A DNA stretch of 64,000 nucleotides from Skeletonema tropicum (GCA_037178625.1 CM074129.1:1798001-1862000), one strand, 5' to 3'; shown: positions 50,640-63,146, counted from the first letter of the stretch. Made by a program: numbers and translations. The notes: generated from the sequence alone by a model not told the origin.

Positions 50640-52270
50640 GTCACTTCAAGTCACGAGGTTCAACGTTACTCGTCTACCGCGTATAGAGATAAATCACGTA
50701 GAGCTGTCGATTCGTGACCAGGTTGAGAACCTACCCCCATCAAACCATGATGTCCGTCATATCATATCACTTAGGAAATTAGGTAAATGTTGCATTATCG
50801 CTACCTAGACATCATTGAACCAACAATTGGAGTCTTCATACGCCGAGGGCAGAACCAAACAGCGTCGCAGTCGGAACCACGGGAGAGGGTTGTCTCTCCT
50901 ACCACAGCTCGTTTAAAAGCCCGGGATATATTTTCAGAGATTGCCGGCGCCAACATGCGGCATGCACAACTACCAAGTCCCCACGAATAGCGACTTGATC
51001 ATCGACCGCATCCGAACGGTCCTTTAGATTTAACTATTGAGGCAGAACTCTCAAATCGCCATCGTATTTATGCAAATTATGCGCAACCATCACGTTGATA
51101 TTGTGACACAATCCACGCGTCGACGGCTCCCTCTATCCTCCATCGTCGGACGATTCCGTTTAACCAACACAAAATGAACGAGGTAAAGAATATCTCTGAT
51201 GTTGCTGACAATCAGATAAATGTGTTGCGTCGTCGTCGAGCTCACAAAATACTCAACACGTGATGATTGTTGGCGCTTTGGGCGTCGCTCGACATCAACC
51301 AAAACAGATGCGTCAGGTGAAGCTCTTGACCCTCCTTATAGTGGAAATACTCATCTAATGTTTCATAACTATCGGCTTGGTCAAAGATACATTTTTTCTG
51401 GTGTTGGTTGCTGCATCATTCGCGTTTGCCAGTCGCTTTGTAGCATAAAGTGGGCATACGCATACCTCTGTACAACATATGCATCCGCACCCGCACGCAC
51501 AATTACTATCTAGCATGACCTGCATCGACTATGACACATGCAAATTACTCTGCTTGTGCCAATTTGAGTCGTGTGACAGTGGAGAAGGTTGCACAATTTG
51601 AAACAAACGAATACGTAATATGAGGGCTAGAGAAAACATGACTGATGGTATTCAACTCTATGCGGCAAATATGACATATAAGATTTGAGATTCAACAACA
51701 ATTCAGTTCTGCTGCACAGTAGAAGATTAGAGAGGATTGTAACTTATAACAAACAGAGTTGACACACATGAAAGAGAGTTACAACCGTACTATCCATGTC
51801 ATTAGTTTAGCTCCTGCTTGGATGCATTCAAGATGCCATGCATTCTCAACCCTTGGCTTGAAGCCAATCTCGTAGCAGGGTGGCTAGACTTCAATTATAT
51901 GATGAGAAATATTTATCGAAGAAGAATAGCAGTAGTAGTCTGCATCCTACAGCTGTGATGCAGCTGCTACCCAGAGCCATCCAGAGCACGCGAACTTTCC
52001 TGCTTCTTTTCTCCTTCTTTTTCGCCCCCAAAATCGACGAAGGAAACAGCACGAAAAAAATGCCGGAATACCTATGCATATGCCGGGCACGCAAGCTCAC
52101 TGACGGCCTAAAACACTGTATCAGTATTTTGTCGACTCCTGGCGTGAAACACCAATGCCATGTGCGTGGAACGACTTGGACTTGGAAGATAGCTTCATGC
52201 AGGAAGTAAAGTATCAATAGCGTCTTGAGTTCAGCTGACAGTAAATTTGTCTTCCGAAGCGTTGGTGAAA
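50640..52270. other. Gene-free region upstream of the MYND-Sel1 gene
   Basis: It contains dispersed repeat copy B (50771-50935) and the MYND-Sel1 upstream region. 52063-52270 is also present in the captured copy at 62333-62543. No other gene supported. Confidence 0.6.
50771..50935 (+). repeat. Dispersed repeat, copy B
   Basis: Nearly identical to 8249-8415 and ends after GCCCGGGATATATT, where copy A continues. Confidence 0.85.
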
Positions 52271-53161
52271 ATGAGCAAAGTCAAGGAAACGGACACATCA
52301 TCAACTTGTGCCTTGTGCGGCATCGCGGAAGTTGATTTCATCAAGTTGAACAATTGTGATCATTGCGATCTCGTTCGATATTGCAGTGATACATGCCAGA
52401 AGAATCATAAATCAGAGCATGACGAAGCGTGCAAAATACGAGCAGCTGAGTTACGTGACGAATTGTTATTCAAGCAACCGGAAAGCACCTATCCTGGGGA
52501 CTGTCCGATCTGCATGTTACCGCTGCCGATTGATATAACGAAATCAAAGATATGCAATTGTTGCAGTAAAATGATTTGTAGAGGATGCTGCGTCGCCAAT
52601 CAGGAAGCAAATTTGGTTCCATCGTGTCCATTTTGCAGGAAACCTGTTGTAGAAATTGAAGTGGAGCGTAAGGAACTAACGTTGAAAAGAATAAAGGCGA
52701 ACGACCCACTTGCGATGATCTGCCAAGGAGTAGAGGAGTATAACAGAGGAAATTATAATGCAGCATTTGAGTGGTACGCAAAGGCTGCTGAACTGGGTGA
52801 TGCGAGTGCGCATTGCAGACTGGCGGTTATGTATCATGTCGGGCAAGGTGTTGACAATAAGGATAGGAGGAAGGAAATATACCATCTGGAAGAGGCTGCT
52901 CTTGGTGGTCATCCCATCGCTAGGCATAACCTTGGATACTACGAGTTGGATAATAATGGCAATATGGAGAGAGCAGTGAAACATTTCCTCATTGCTGCCG
53001 CACAAGGAGTAGATGAATCAATCAAATTGCTGTTGGAGTTGTTTCAGCGGAAGCAGGGGTTTGTGAGCAAAGAGGACCTTACTACTGCTCTTCGTGCGCA
53101 TCAGGCCGCTGTAGATGCAACTAAGAGTCCACAGAGGGAGGCAGCCGAAGAATGGAGATGA
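52271..53161 (+). CDS. MYND/RING-like zinc-finger protein with Sel1 repeats
   Basis: 296 residues from the ATG at 52271. Residues ~13-56 are a MYND zinc finger (CALCGIAEVDF...CDHCDLVRYCSDTCQKNH...HDEAC). Residues ~80-130 are a RING-like double CxxC module (CPICMLPL...ICNCCSKMICRGCC...CPFCRKP). Sel1/TPR-like repeats then follow (YNRGNYNAAFEWYAKAAELGDASAHCRLAVMYHVGQG, GGHPIARHNLGYYE, AVKHFLIAAAQGVDESIKLL). The combination is typical of a large diatom family, probably protein-interaction or ubiquitin-ligase-type adaptors. Function is unproven. An intact gene; a truncated copy lies at 62544-63146. Confidence 0.88.
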   Translation: MSKVKETDTSSTCALCGIAEVDFIKLNNCDHCDLVRYCSDTCQKNHKSEHDEACKIRAAELRDELLFKQPESTYPGDCPICMLPLPIDITKSKICNCCSKMICRGCCVANQEANLVPSCPFCRKPVVEIEVERKELTLKRIKANDPLAMICQGVEEYNRGNYNAAFEWYAKAAELGDASAHCRLAVMYHVGQGVDNKDRRKEIYHLEEAALGGHPIARHNLGYYELDNNGNMERAVKHFLIAAAQGVDESIKLLLELFQRKQGFVSKEDLTTALRAHQAAVDATKSPQREAAEEWR

Positions 53162-54032
53162 GAATGTAGAAACTCAAAATAATTTACTCCTACCATCGTG
53201 GAGCCACAAATCAAAGTCATAATGATGAAGCGTTCTATCCTTCTATTCGTGACAAGCTCTCTTGCTTTAGCAAATGCATACACATTTTTGAATCTTGATA
53301 GTGTTTCGTCAACATTCCTATCAAATAACTCATGTTTTCTTGTCTTGTTTAGCTGAACCATTCACCAGAAGAACACAAATTCACTCAAATCTTTGCTACA
53401 CTACGCTTGGTCAGCTGCACTCCATACACTCGACGATCACTTCCATTAGCAACAGCCTTCACATCATCTTTGACGTCGTGAGAGGCTCCTGTTGGTTAAT
53501 GTGTCATTGCTAGGAACATTCTTGGATGCGATGAGTCGAGAAATAACGGCATTACTGACTTGAGCGTGAACGTAGAGGTGAAGTATTCTGATACACTCTG
53601 ATCTGGCGTTGGCGTTGGCGTGGCCTTGACCCTACCTGGCTGCTCATTCTCTGCACTTCAATTCAAAGTAACCAATCGATTTTGGCCTATTTTTACTCCC
53701 ATTTGGGAGCAAAAATCGATTTTGCCTCCCACCGCGCTCCACCTCAAATTTTTTTGCTCCCATCAAATTTGGCCTCCTAATTTTTCATATTTTTGCCAAA
53801 TTTGGCCTCGCTTGGCCAAATTTCAAATTTCAAATTTGGCCTCCTTTGGCAAATTTGGCCTTTTGGCAAAAATATCAAATTTCATTTTTGGCCTCCAAAT
53901 TTGGCCTTCTCAAAGAAAGAATCATGAGCCGTCCTAACAAAAAATGAAAATTAGCAAAATTTACCATGCGTGGACACAAAGTCAAATTTGTGAAGCTAAA
54001 TTTTTGCAAAATTTTACTTGGCAAAATTTGGC
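53162..54032. other. Intergenic, including an AT-rich CAAATTTGGCC-type low-complexity block
   Basis: From about 53660 to 54030 the sequence is a patchwork of TTTGGCC, CAAATTT and GGGAGCAAAAATC words, including the palindromic CTCCCATTTGGGAG. The same words recur at 58621-58690, 59870-59920 and 60090-60120. No gene. Confidence 0.6.
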
Positions 54033-55136
54033 CGGTCCGAAGTCCGTGCCTCATTCACCTCCTTGCTGCAAATCTTGTTGCATGTCAAGCTGAGATAAAA
54101 TTCAATCTTACTTGTTCTTTATTCTCTAGTTACCGTTGGGGAAGTTGACCCACTTTTCTCCTCCAATTGTCTCCGGCTCTCTGTGTCAAATGACCTGGGC
54201 ATTTGCGTGCGGCGTCACTCATGAGTTGCAGGCCAGCCCTCATCTAGGGGTGAGCCCGAGGTAGGTGTCCTCGGGGCACGGGAAAGACACGTAATCGCGA
54301 TCTCACCGTGAACCTGCCATGCTTCAGCCTACCGCTACTAGCACCAGTAGAGATCTCGAATCAATATTTGTGAAGAAGAAAGCTTCGCATCATAACCCCC
54401 CAAAACAAGGGGGGCAACAACCGAAATAACCCAGGGTCGGGTGGGTGGGAAAATTTAATAAGCTGCTTGGAAAATGCGTTGTGGAGTCTTGATCGGGTCC
54501 TCCTTACTAACCAAATTCCAAGCGTCTATCTCCCATTCAAATGTTCAGTGTTGTCATCGCACCTGCGTGTTGATAAAGCAAAGAGTGACCTCGCAACTCC
54601 AGCTACTTTTCACTTTGGTTTGGTACGCCTTTCTCACTCCGTCATTTGAATACAAATCTTTCTGCATCTGGCGTCGTTCTTCTTTGAAAGCCGCTCGCTT
54701 CTTAGATGTTTTCTGCTTGTCCGTTCAATCCTTACTACTGGCGGACCCTCTTTACTAATGTGACGATCGGTCCGAAGTCCGTGCCTCATTCACCTCCTTG
54801 CTGCAAATCTTGTTGCATGTCAAGCTGAGATAAAATTCAATCTTACTTGTTCTTTATTCTCTAGTTACCGTTGGGGAAGTTGACCCACTTTTCTCCTCCA
54901 ATTGTCTCCGGCTCTCTGTGTCAAATGACCTGGGCATTTGCGTGCGGCGTCACTCATGAGTTGCAGGCCAGCCCTCATCTAGGGGTGAGCCCGAGGTAGG
55001 TGTCCTCGGGGCACGGGAAAGACACGTAATCGCGATCTCACCGTGAACCTGCCATGCTTCAGCCTACCGCTACTAGCACCAGTAGAGATCTCGAATCAAT
55101 ATTTGTGAAGAAGAAAGCTTCGCATCATAACCCCCC
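54033..55136. mobile_element. TRIM-like element: two identical 369 bp direct repeats around a 366 bp core
   Basis: 54033-54401 and 54768-55136 appear identical (CGGTCCGAAGTCCGTGCC ... CATAACCCCCC). The core contains a 320 bp segment (54450-54769) that also stands alone at 58301-58620. Size and layout fit a terminal-repeat retrotransposon in miniature. However, the repeats do not start TG or end CA, and no target duplication or primer-binding site is clear. A simple tandem duplication of a 735 bp unit is the alternative. Confidence 0.55.
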
Positions 55137-55143
55137 TCGGCAA

Positions 55144-55804
55144 CTAAGACTCCTCGAACACTCCAGCGTGGTTCCAGTGGCAGACCATGCTTGAGTAATT
55201 TGCTCCCATGAGCTTTCCCTGCTTGCATGATGAAGGAAACAGCCTCAAAAACTGCCTGAGGTAGAACATCCTGTGCCTGCGGCCAACCTTACCCTTAACC
55301 TTTCGTGAGGGGGGAGGTTGCAGTTCCATAATGCAGCGCGATACAATCGTACACAGGATGCTCACCCAAAAGAAGAGCAAGGCTGTAGTTTCTTCCGTAG
55401 CCCGATCCTCATCTGCAAGAAAAGAGAGAGAAATGATACAATGCATGGTTAGCGTTCGCTTGCACTCAGGTTGATCACTCCACTTGTACCTCAAATACCC
55501 AAGGGTGCATCTCATCTTCAAATTTTTAACCTTCTTCCTATTTCCTTCTTCTGTCGATAAAAGCTAGAAGGTCGCTGTGGGTACCTAGTTTTTGTGTGCC
55601 TGCATCGTAGTTCCTCCCCCCATAGACACCCTTAAGCTGTAATCTTCCATATCCATCTTGCAGGATAGGCCGGTCCCTTGCCTCGCCGACTCCAAAAACT
55701 CCCTGAATACTCCGTTGTAGTCCGTCATCCAAGCTGCCGCAAAGATTGTTTTGACTAGCATTGGACTTGAATCTCTGCCTCAACTCTTCCAGGCGTCCCA
55801 TCAA
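55144..55804 (-). pseudogene. Hypothetical protein fragments, possibly spliced
   Basis: Two minus-strand frames are adjacent: 55804-55538 (MMGRLEELRQRFKSNASQNNLCGSLDDGLQRS...) and 55521-55144. The second contains a T/C-rich stretch ending TTGCAG at about 55411, which resembles a splice acceptor before DEDRATEETTALLFFWVS. They could be exons of one small gene or of a decayed element. No family is recognised. Confidence 0.3.
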
Positions 55805-58300
55805 GTCATCGAATCACGGCAGAACACAACATCCCATCCTGATTTGTTCACGCTGCCTTAATCTTCCTTCCTCCCGAAGTAGTGCCCGAACCCGCCGCCC
55901 CGCCCAAGGACGTTTATCTGGACAGCAATGTTTCTAACTGTCACGACGTGACGAACCGTACATCCCCGTGAAGGAGGAAGATGTGGGTAGTGTAGACTGG
56001 ATCATTCCTCATTAACAACTGGAAGCATGGCATTCTCCTTTCGTCATAATCACACCCCCCCCCGGAAAACAAATTGAATTAGAGTGGCTACGTAGTTTGA
56101 CAGACGCATGGCGCAGTGTCATGAAAGAAGCCACATGTGCCGCCCCGCTCGCTCCTTCGGTACTTGGCTCCTCAGCATTAGTAGTGGGTGAACACTACCG
56201 ACTGCTGGGATATGCCCATCTCCTATCTTCCCATCTATCCTGCCTGCGTAGCCACACGCGCTGAAATATGTGAATATGATCAAACCCTCCTCCCGCCAAA
56301 CCTAACTACAGACCTGCGTTCTTCTGTCACTCTTGAGGGCGCCGACGAAAGAATTACAGAACAGCGTATGTCATCCACACACATGGACGGAGGGAGTCAC
56401 GAAGCGATCCAAACAGGCAAGCCCTGGGGATGTCCGATGTCATCCGATTTCATAGGGCACACCTTCAACTGAACTAGCATCCACCACCGACAATTGTTAT
56501 GGGCGTCTCTCCACAATAGCATACCTCACAGTGCCGCCGCTGGGAGGTTGCAGATGAAGCAAGCGTGGATGGAGTTGTATCTCTTGTAGATGGCATTAGA
56601 AGAGGATGCATTTCCGTAGCAAGTCATGCCACACAATGTGGTAGCAGAGGAAAGGTTACAAATGAAAGGAGTGTGGTGGAGTGTATCGCAAATGAAAGGA
56701 GTGTGGTGGAGTGTATCGCCCGAGTGCACACCTTGAGTCTACCGCTGGCTTTTGAAGCAGACGAAACTCCGTAGCAAGTCATGACACACAACTCCAAGCT
56801 GTGTGTCAGCCTTCGCTTCCTCATCGCGTCGCAGCATGCACAACATATCGCTGTTCCAAACAGCATGCGATCACTGGAGATGTAGCGGAATACTTGACTG
56901 AGTACCTGCCCTACCTCACCACTGACACCAAGAGACCATAGTAGCTTCGGCATTTAGTCAGTCGTCCACAAGCTTCTCCATTGTGCAAGAGCTTCCGTCC
57001 AGGTCTGACGTCCCCATAAGAGTAATCGTCAGCATCCACTGTTTCCTAAGATGTCAACTCAAAACAGGACTGGTCCCAATATGTTCCGAATAACAGTAGT
57101 TTATGGACATCCCAGAATAAGACGTCTAATCAACTACTGACGAGGATCTTATTGCGTCACCCAAACACCGCAGGTGACTCCCCCCGGTATCCCAACTAAC
57201 ACCTAACCTCGGCTGTCATACACTCATACATTGCTCCCGTTGATCGTTGAGATAGTGCTATCTCCGTTCTAGATAAACCATGCAGTTCCAAACCGCATGA
57301 TGTCATCGGAGATTCATCGCAATAATCAGTTCCATACACAAGAAGAAGGCCCGCTACTAGCTTTAGGGCGGTAGTGAGACCCCGAAGAAGATGGACCTTT
57401 CATCATCTTGTATACGAAAGCACATGGTAGACTTGTATCAAAGAAGCAGCAAGTAACTGTGTAGTATGCACATGTCCGTCAGCAGCATCTCCCCCCGAAG
57501 ATAGGTAAGCAGGCGTAGGCAACCCTCTCACTATGTGACCGGGTTGTTGCTTCCGTGGAGGACAGATTGGTAGGGCAACTGCTGAAGAACTCGTTGGCAT
57601 ATGCATAAGACGTATTGGAAGGGTAGCATGCGTAGCAGCACATGTGGCACCGATGGTCCCAGTAGGAAGGACAGAGCCTCGGTCTCCCATCGATACAACA
57701 TCCATCATCCCGTCCCCTCATCAGTAAAAGATATCTCAGCATATCTTCCACAAAGGATAGTCCGATACAAGCTGTACCTAATATTCAGCTTGGCTAGAGA
57801 ACCATCCACCAATGACTAACACTCCAGCTCGATGGGGAACTTCCACAGACGATGCCCCCCTAGCGGCATCTGGTCTCCACCAAAATTATGAAATACGTAT
57901 TTGACTGATTGAAGAACACGTCCGTCTTCTACCACACATCGATCGATACAACATCCATCATCCGTCCCCCATCAGCAAAAGTTGATGGTGGAACACCCCC
58001 AGCATAGCAAATTGCTAGAAGGCGTTCACGTCCTTCACCAACCTACCCCCCCGGAAAATAATAATATCCGTAGAGTAGACGTCCCCTGCCCATGCCGATC
58101 GAAATCGAGCAGAGAAGAGCTGCTGGAGGGGTCCTACGCGTCAGGAACCCCCCCGGACCAATACGCACCATGTGCGACAACAATATTATACACTCCAACC
58201 CACCATCCGCATCATCGTATGAGAGTTGTGAGGGTGGGAGGGGGAAAAAGACATACAAAACCCGTGAACGTTGACTCTCAAAGACGTTCACCAAACTTTA
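55805..58300. other. Gene-poor region with diverged internal duplications
   Basis: No supported gene. Segments near 56850 and 57280 share a theme (TTCCAAAC-GCATG, then GGAGAT near CGCAATA/GCGGAATA), suggesting old duplicated transposon sequence. The 26 bp unit GAGTGTGGTGGAGTGTATCGC is repeated twice at 56668-56720. Confidence 0.4.
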
Positions 58301-58620
58301 AAAATTTAATAAGCTGCTTGGAAAATGCGTTGTGGAGTCTTGATCGGGTCCTCCTTACTAACCAAATTCCAAGCGTCTATCTCCCATTCAAATGTTCAGT
58401 GTTGTCATCGCACCTGCGTGTTGATAAAGCAAAGAGTGACCTCGCAACTCCAGCTACTTTTCACTTTGGTTTGGTACGCCTTTCTCACTCCGTCATTTGA
58501 ATACAAATCTTTCTGCATCTGGCGTCGTTCTTCTTTGAAAGCCGCTCGCTTCTTAGATGTTTTCTGCTTGTCCGTTCAATCCTTACTACTGGCGGACCCT
58601 CTTTACTAATGTGACGATCG
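58301..58620 (+). repeat. 320 bp segment shared with the core of the TRIM-like element
   Basis: Matches 54450-54769 end to end without visible differences, then diverges on both sides. The flank to its right has the same AAATTTGGC-type sequence found left of the TRIM-like element. Confidence 0.9.
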
Positions 58621-60848
58621 AGCGAGGCCAAATTTGGCAAAAATAAATTTCATGCGTGGACACAGTATTTGGGAGCAAAAATCGTCTCGGCGGAGTGTAG
58701 CCATTACTACACCAATACTACGCCGATCCCCTCCGTTCAAAGACCAATATTATTCCATTTGGTTAGTTTAGAGTGCATCTGCAACTTGGGTTGGCCACAT
58801 TCCATCCACTCGCCGAGATTGCTAGGGTGTCAATCAGTTGCATCGGTGTCGGTGGGCGGCTGACGAGGCTATAGTTTTGAATAAAAAAATCACACATCTC
58901 ACAAAAAGCATCCCCACCATGATGCATCACATGGCATTATTGGCCATGAAATAAACAATAGCAACAACTCCAACATGCAGCCTGCCCCAAAATTTCGTGC
59001 TGGATCCATTTTTGAGGTCGGCGGGGCCTGAATATCAACGGATACAGCAGTATAACGACGTTAACACAATACAAGTATATTCGGCACATTCGACATCACA
59101 AGAACCGGCCTCATATATTCACACCGACGCAAATACGATGCCATGAAGCAATAATAACTGTTACTATATACCCATGCCGAAGTAATGGTGACTTGGTGGC
59201 CGCTGCATTGCCCATTGAATTGAGAACATCACGCATTCGCTGCGCAGCGGCATGTGTATGGAGAGCATGCCGATCACCCACTTGGCCGCTGTGTGTGGAG
59301 CAACAATCAATGCATTGAAGTCAAAAAACATCAACCCTCGTCCCAACCACATAATAAGTGGCAAATGGTGTGATATTCCTGGCAGATAATGACACATACC
59401 TCCCCCAAACACTATGTCAGAGAAGTAAGTTCATAACAATCACCAGAGGGCACATAATCAATAAAACAGAGAGCAATTAATCATTTCAAGTAGCCAAAGA
59501 TGCCCCAAAACCGTTATCTATGTGTATTGAGTGAAATGGAAGCGTATTATGAAGTGTATCACTCCTGACATGGCCAAAGTAGAGTATAATTAAGTGTAAT
59601 ATGATGATTTTATGCACCTAATGGTGAGTATTATTTCTCTTTATAGACAACGATTCATAGCAAGCCCTACCGGAATTAAACAGCCAATGATATTAGCTTT
59701 GGGATAATAATCGCACCATAGGTGTATCCGTTTCGTGTGTGGCGTTAGGGGTGTAGGAGCAGAGGTCATCATGGAGAACATCCTGTTGAGACAGAAGGAT
59801 GGAGGCGAGGAGGGGAAAGAGGCGAGAGTAACAGAGGTCCCGTAGAAATTGCACGTAGGAATTAGTTCAATTTTTTTGCTCCCATTTGGGAGTAAAAAAT
59901 CAGCCAATTTTGTTGAAGTCAAAAACACGTCGATCATGATCATGCCATGCCCTACCAAAGGCACTTATGGCACTGTAGTGGCCAAATATGAACTCAAACA
60001 TTTTAGGCGATGGTATTAGCCAAATTTTATTATGCCGGCACTAGCTGTAAGTCCACTGGAACCCTCCATACTAATGTGCTGGAAAGTGCCATTTTTGCTC
60101 CCATTTTCGCTCCCATTTTGGGCTGCATTACGGTTATTGGGGCCAAAGCTAGCGAGTAGCGAGGGCAGATTTTCTTTCGCTTCCATCCTGTACACATTTT
60201 AGACATGTTTTAGCGCTCACAACGATTTCGGCCTTTCTGCAGTTACGTAGCTCGTCATTGAATAGACTTCGGCCACGAAATTCTTCCCTCTATCGAGCAA
60301 TCAAACGAATTGACCCTGTGTCGAATGAAGCTTTCAAGAAGTTGGTGGATCATCGGCAATTGGTAACGCAGAAAGAAGTGCATTCTTCAGCTCAAGATAG
60401 CTCAAGGAATTCGTCTCGGAGCTACCATTCGCTTGCGTGTTACCTCAGGTGGATGCACACAAAACGATTCTGTGAAACAAGAGAAGATGAAGTCACGGAT
60501 GAGTTGTTCATTGTCTTGCCGATAGCGTCCTCTTTCTCCATTATTTGAGCCAATCGAATGAAACGAGATAGCGCCGGGCTGCCGGGAGGGTTGCCGTAGC
60601 ACCGTTAGGGGTGGTAGTGTTGAGAATCGGCCATTGACACCATCGATTGCTATATTTTGTCGTTCTAGGGGGTAAACACTTTGCAAAATGATGTTTTGGC
60701 ATCTGTGGCAGTTGAAAAAGTGCAAGCCGGTCCAGAGGTTATAGAGATCCGTGATTTCTTTCCGCCAAACCATATTCGCGCACTTTTTAATTTTTTATAC
60801 TTACACGTAAGTACTTAGGATCTCGATACCGATGACTACAGCGTGATA
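58621..60848. other. Gene-free region
   Basis: Holds scattered TTTGGC/GGGAGCAAAAATC words, the dispersed repeat partner at 59960-60110 and AT-rich unique sequence. A 96-codon frame at 60258-60548 has no recognisable motif. Confidence 0.5.
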
Positions 60849-61191
60849 CTCCCTCTGTCCCAAAAAAAATTGGCTATTTGAAGTTAATCGTAGTCCCACA
60901 AAAAACTAGCTCTTTGACGTACTTATTCCTACGTCAGGTCCTACACAAGTGTCCGAGAGGCCTCTTCAGTTTCCATTCAGTTTCACATTAGTGTTATGTT
61001 TAAGGTTATTTTAACGCCTTTTGTCACAATATCATTAAAAATACTCGCTTAACAACCTCCAACCTCCATATAATCGTAACCGGCGTGAAATAAGCTTTCC
61101 AACGATGTGCAATAGCAATTTTTTAGACGAAAATTGACCAAATTTTAACTATTTTAAATCAAAAAGCTAGTTTTTTGTGGGACAGAGGGAG
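60849..61191. mobile_element. Stowaway-like MITE (Tc1/mariner type), 343 bp
   Basis: Inverted repeats CTCCCTCTGTCCCA-AAAAA at both ends, flanked by TA (60847-60848 and 61192-61193). The inner part of the right repeat continues CAAAAAACTAGCT, which occurs near the left end too. Non-coding. The terminal motif and TA target are those of Stowaway-type MITEs. Confidence 0.85.
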
Positions 61192-61439
61192 TAGTTGTAT
61201 GCCGTGCGGTAAGTGTGGCACCAAAAACCAAAAGGCCATCCAGAATTTAAAGAGGCACCCGAGGATGGACCCGAAAAGCGAATGCAACCATCGCAGCACC
61301 CCCAACCTTTCCAGCTAAGAATAGACTTGATCATAACCATGTAAGCTTGCAGCTGCATCTTTGCCACAACGTTACGGAGTTGCCAAGCTTACTTCAGAGG
61401 AGAGCTTCATGACAAAGAAGGAAAACAAAACTGCTTCGA

Positions 61440-61715
61440 CGCGGTCACAACAACCACGGATAGAGATGGGTATATGCTTATACTCTCGTGCAAATACTGT
61501 TATTTGTATCTCGCCTGTATTCAGATTCAGGCTTATTGACATTCACATCAATATATTTCGGGCTCTATAACGAGCTGTGGTAGGAGAGACAACCCTCTCC
61601 GGTGGTTCCGACTGCGACGCTGTTTGGTTCTGCCCTCGGCGTATGAAGACTCCAATTGTTGGTTCAATGATGTCTCTCTCTAGAGGTAGCGATGATGCAA
61701 CATTTACCTGTGTGT
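61440..61715 (-). repeat. Dispersed repeat, copy C
   Basis: Inverse match to 8260-8530 over ~270 bp with a few indels, including a GAGAGA insertion near CTACCTCTAGAGAGAG. Confidence 0.8.
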
Positions 61716-61933
61716 GGGGCGGGCTTTAGGTTATTTCTGTGCTACGGTAAACTCACTGGTATTTTGTACCTACAAAAATAATCTATCTATCTACCTTATT
61801 TACTCGCACGCAGTCACAAATACGCCAGGTTTCTTTGGTGCTTCTACGCCGCTCTAAAAGGCCCTAAAAAAGAGGCTAAAAGAATCGGTACTTTCTCGCA
61901 CAAAAATATGCACATATGCTGGGATCCGGGGTA

Positions 61934-61974
61934 ATAATATAACAGAAATTTTAAAGTACGTCTGATTAGCCCTC
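61934..61974 (-). mobile_element. 41 bp stub of the 32547-37786 retrotransposon 3' end
   Basis: Identical to the retrotransposon's last bases at 32553-32593 and flanked by 19 bp duplications TATGCTGGGATCCGGGGTA (61915-61933 and 61975-61993). An extreme 5' truncation. Confidence 0.9.
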
Positions 61975-62543
61975 TATGCTGGGATCCGGGGTAGATGCGT
62001 AGGGCGGGCTCCATTTTGGCTCCATTTGCTGCAAACTCGGTCCACTTAATGTCGTCGTCTCTGCGTGACGACAGTGTCATGGAAAACCGCTGAAACTTTT
62101 CCACGCTGCCTTTGTTTCCTCTTCTTGCTTTTGTTGCTTTCATTCTCAGTCGTTTTGGACATAGATACGGATGCCTCGATAATGAGAGTGTGATCAGAAG
62201 GTGGGCTATCGTCATCAATGGTGCGGTAGAATGCACATCGAATTTTGAACGATACTGCCGTGACGCCATTTCGTTCTTTGGAGAGAATATCTCTCTAGAG
62301 AGTTCAAGTACGCTACAGAGCTCCTCAGATTTCCGGAATACCTATGCCGGGCACGCAAGCTCGATAGTCAGTCGATAGGCCTAAAACACTGTATCAGTAT
62401 TTTGTCGACTCCTGGCGTGAAACACCAATGCCATGTGCGTGGAACGACTTGGACTTGGAAGATAGCTTCATGCAGGAAGTAAAGTATCAATAGCGTCTTG
62501 AGTTCAGCTGACAGTAAATTTATCTTCCGAAGCGTTGGTGAAA

Positions 62544-63146
62544 ATGAGCAAAGTCAAGGAAACGGACACATCATCAACTTGTGCCTTGTGCGGCATCGCG
62601 GAAGTTGATTTCATCAAGTTGAACAATTGTGATCATTGCGATCTCGTTCGATATTGCAGTGATACATGCCAGAAGAATCATAAATCAGAGCATGACGAAG
62701 CGTGCAAAATACGAGCAGCTGAGTTACGTGACGAATTGTTATTCAAGCAACCGGAAAGCACCTATCCTGGGGACTGTCCGATCTGCATGTTACCGCTGCC
62801 GATTGATATAACGAAATCAAAGATATGCAATTGTTGCAGTAAAATGATTTGTAGAGGATGCTGCGTTGCCAATCAGGAAGCAAATTTGGTTCCATCGTGT
62901 CCATTTTGCAGGAAACCTGTTGTAGAAATTGAAGTGGAGCGTAAGGAACTAACGTTGAAAAGAATAAAGGCGAACGACCCACTTGCGATGATCTGCCAAG
63001 GAGTAGAGGAGTATAACAGAGGAAATTATAATGCAGCATTTGAGTGGTACGCAAAGGCTGCTGAACTGGGTGATGCGAGTGCGCATTGCAGACTGGCGGT
63101 TATGTATCATGTCGGGCAAGGTGTTGACAATAAGGATCACCATTGA
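62544..63146 (+). pseudogene. Captured, truncated copy of the MYND-Sel1 gene
   Basis: Starts at the equivalent ATG and matches 52271-52864 with only isolated substitutions. It retains the MYND and RING-like modules and one Sel1 repeat, then runs into the right arm of the host element and stops after ...VDNKDHH (200 residues versus 296). About 200 bp of the 5' flank came along, so it could be transcribed. The frame is intact as far as it goes. Confidence 0.85.

Noticed and set aside
53101..53361. Minus-strand 86-residue frame overlapping the MYND-Sel1 3' end
   Set aside because: Overlaps a better-supported gene, has no motif, and looks like chance.
54033..55136. Calling this a complete LTR retrotransposon
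   Set aside because: No gag-pol, no TG...CA ends, no clear primer-binding site or target duplication. Kept only as TRIM-like.
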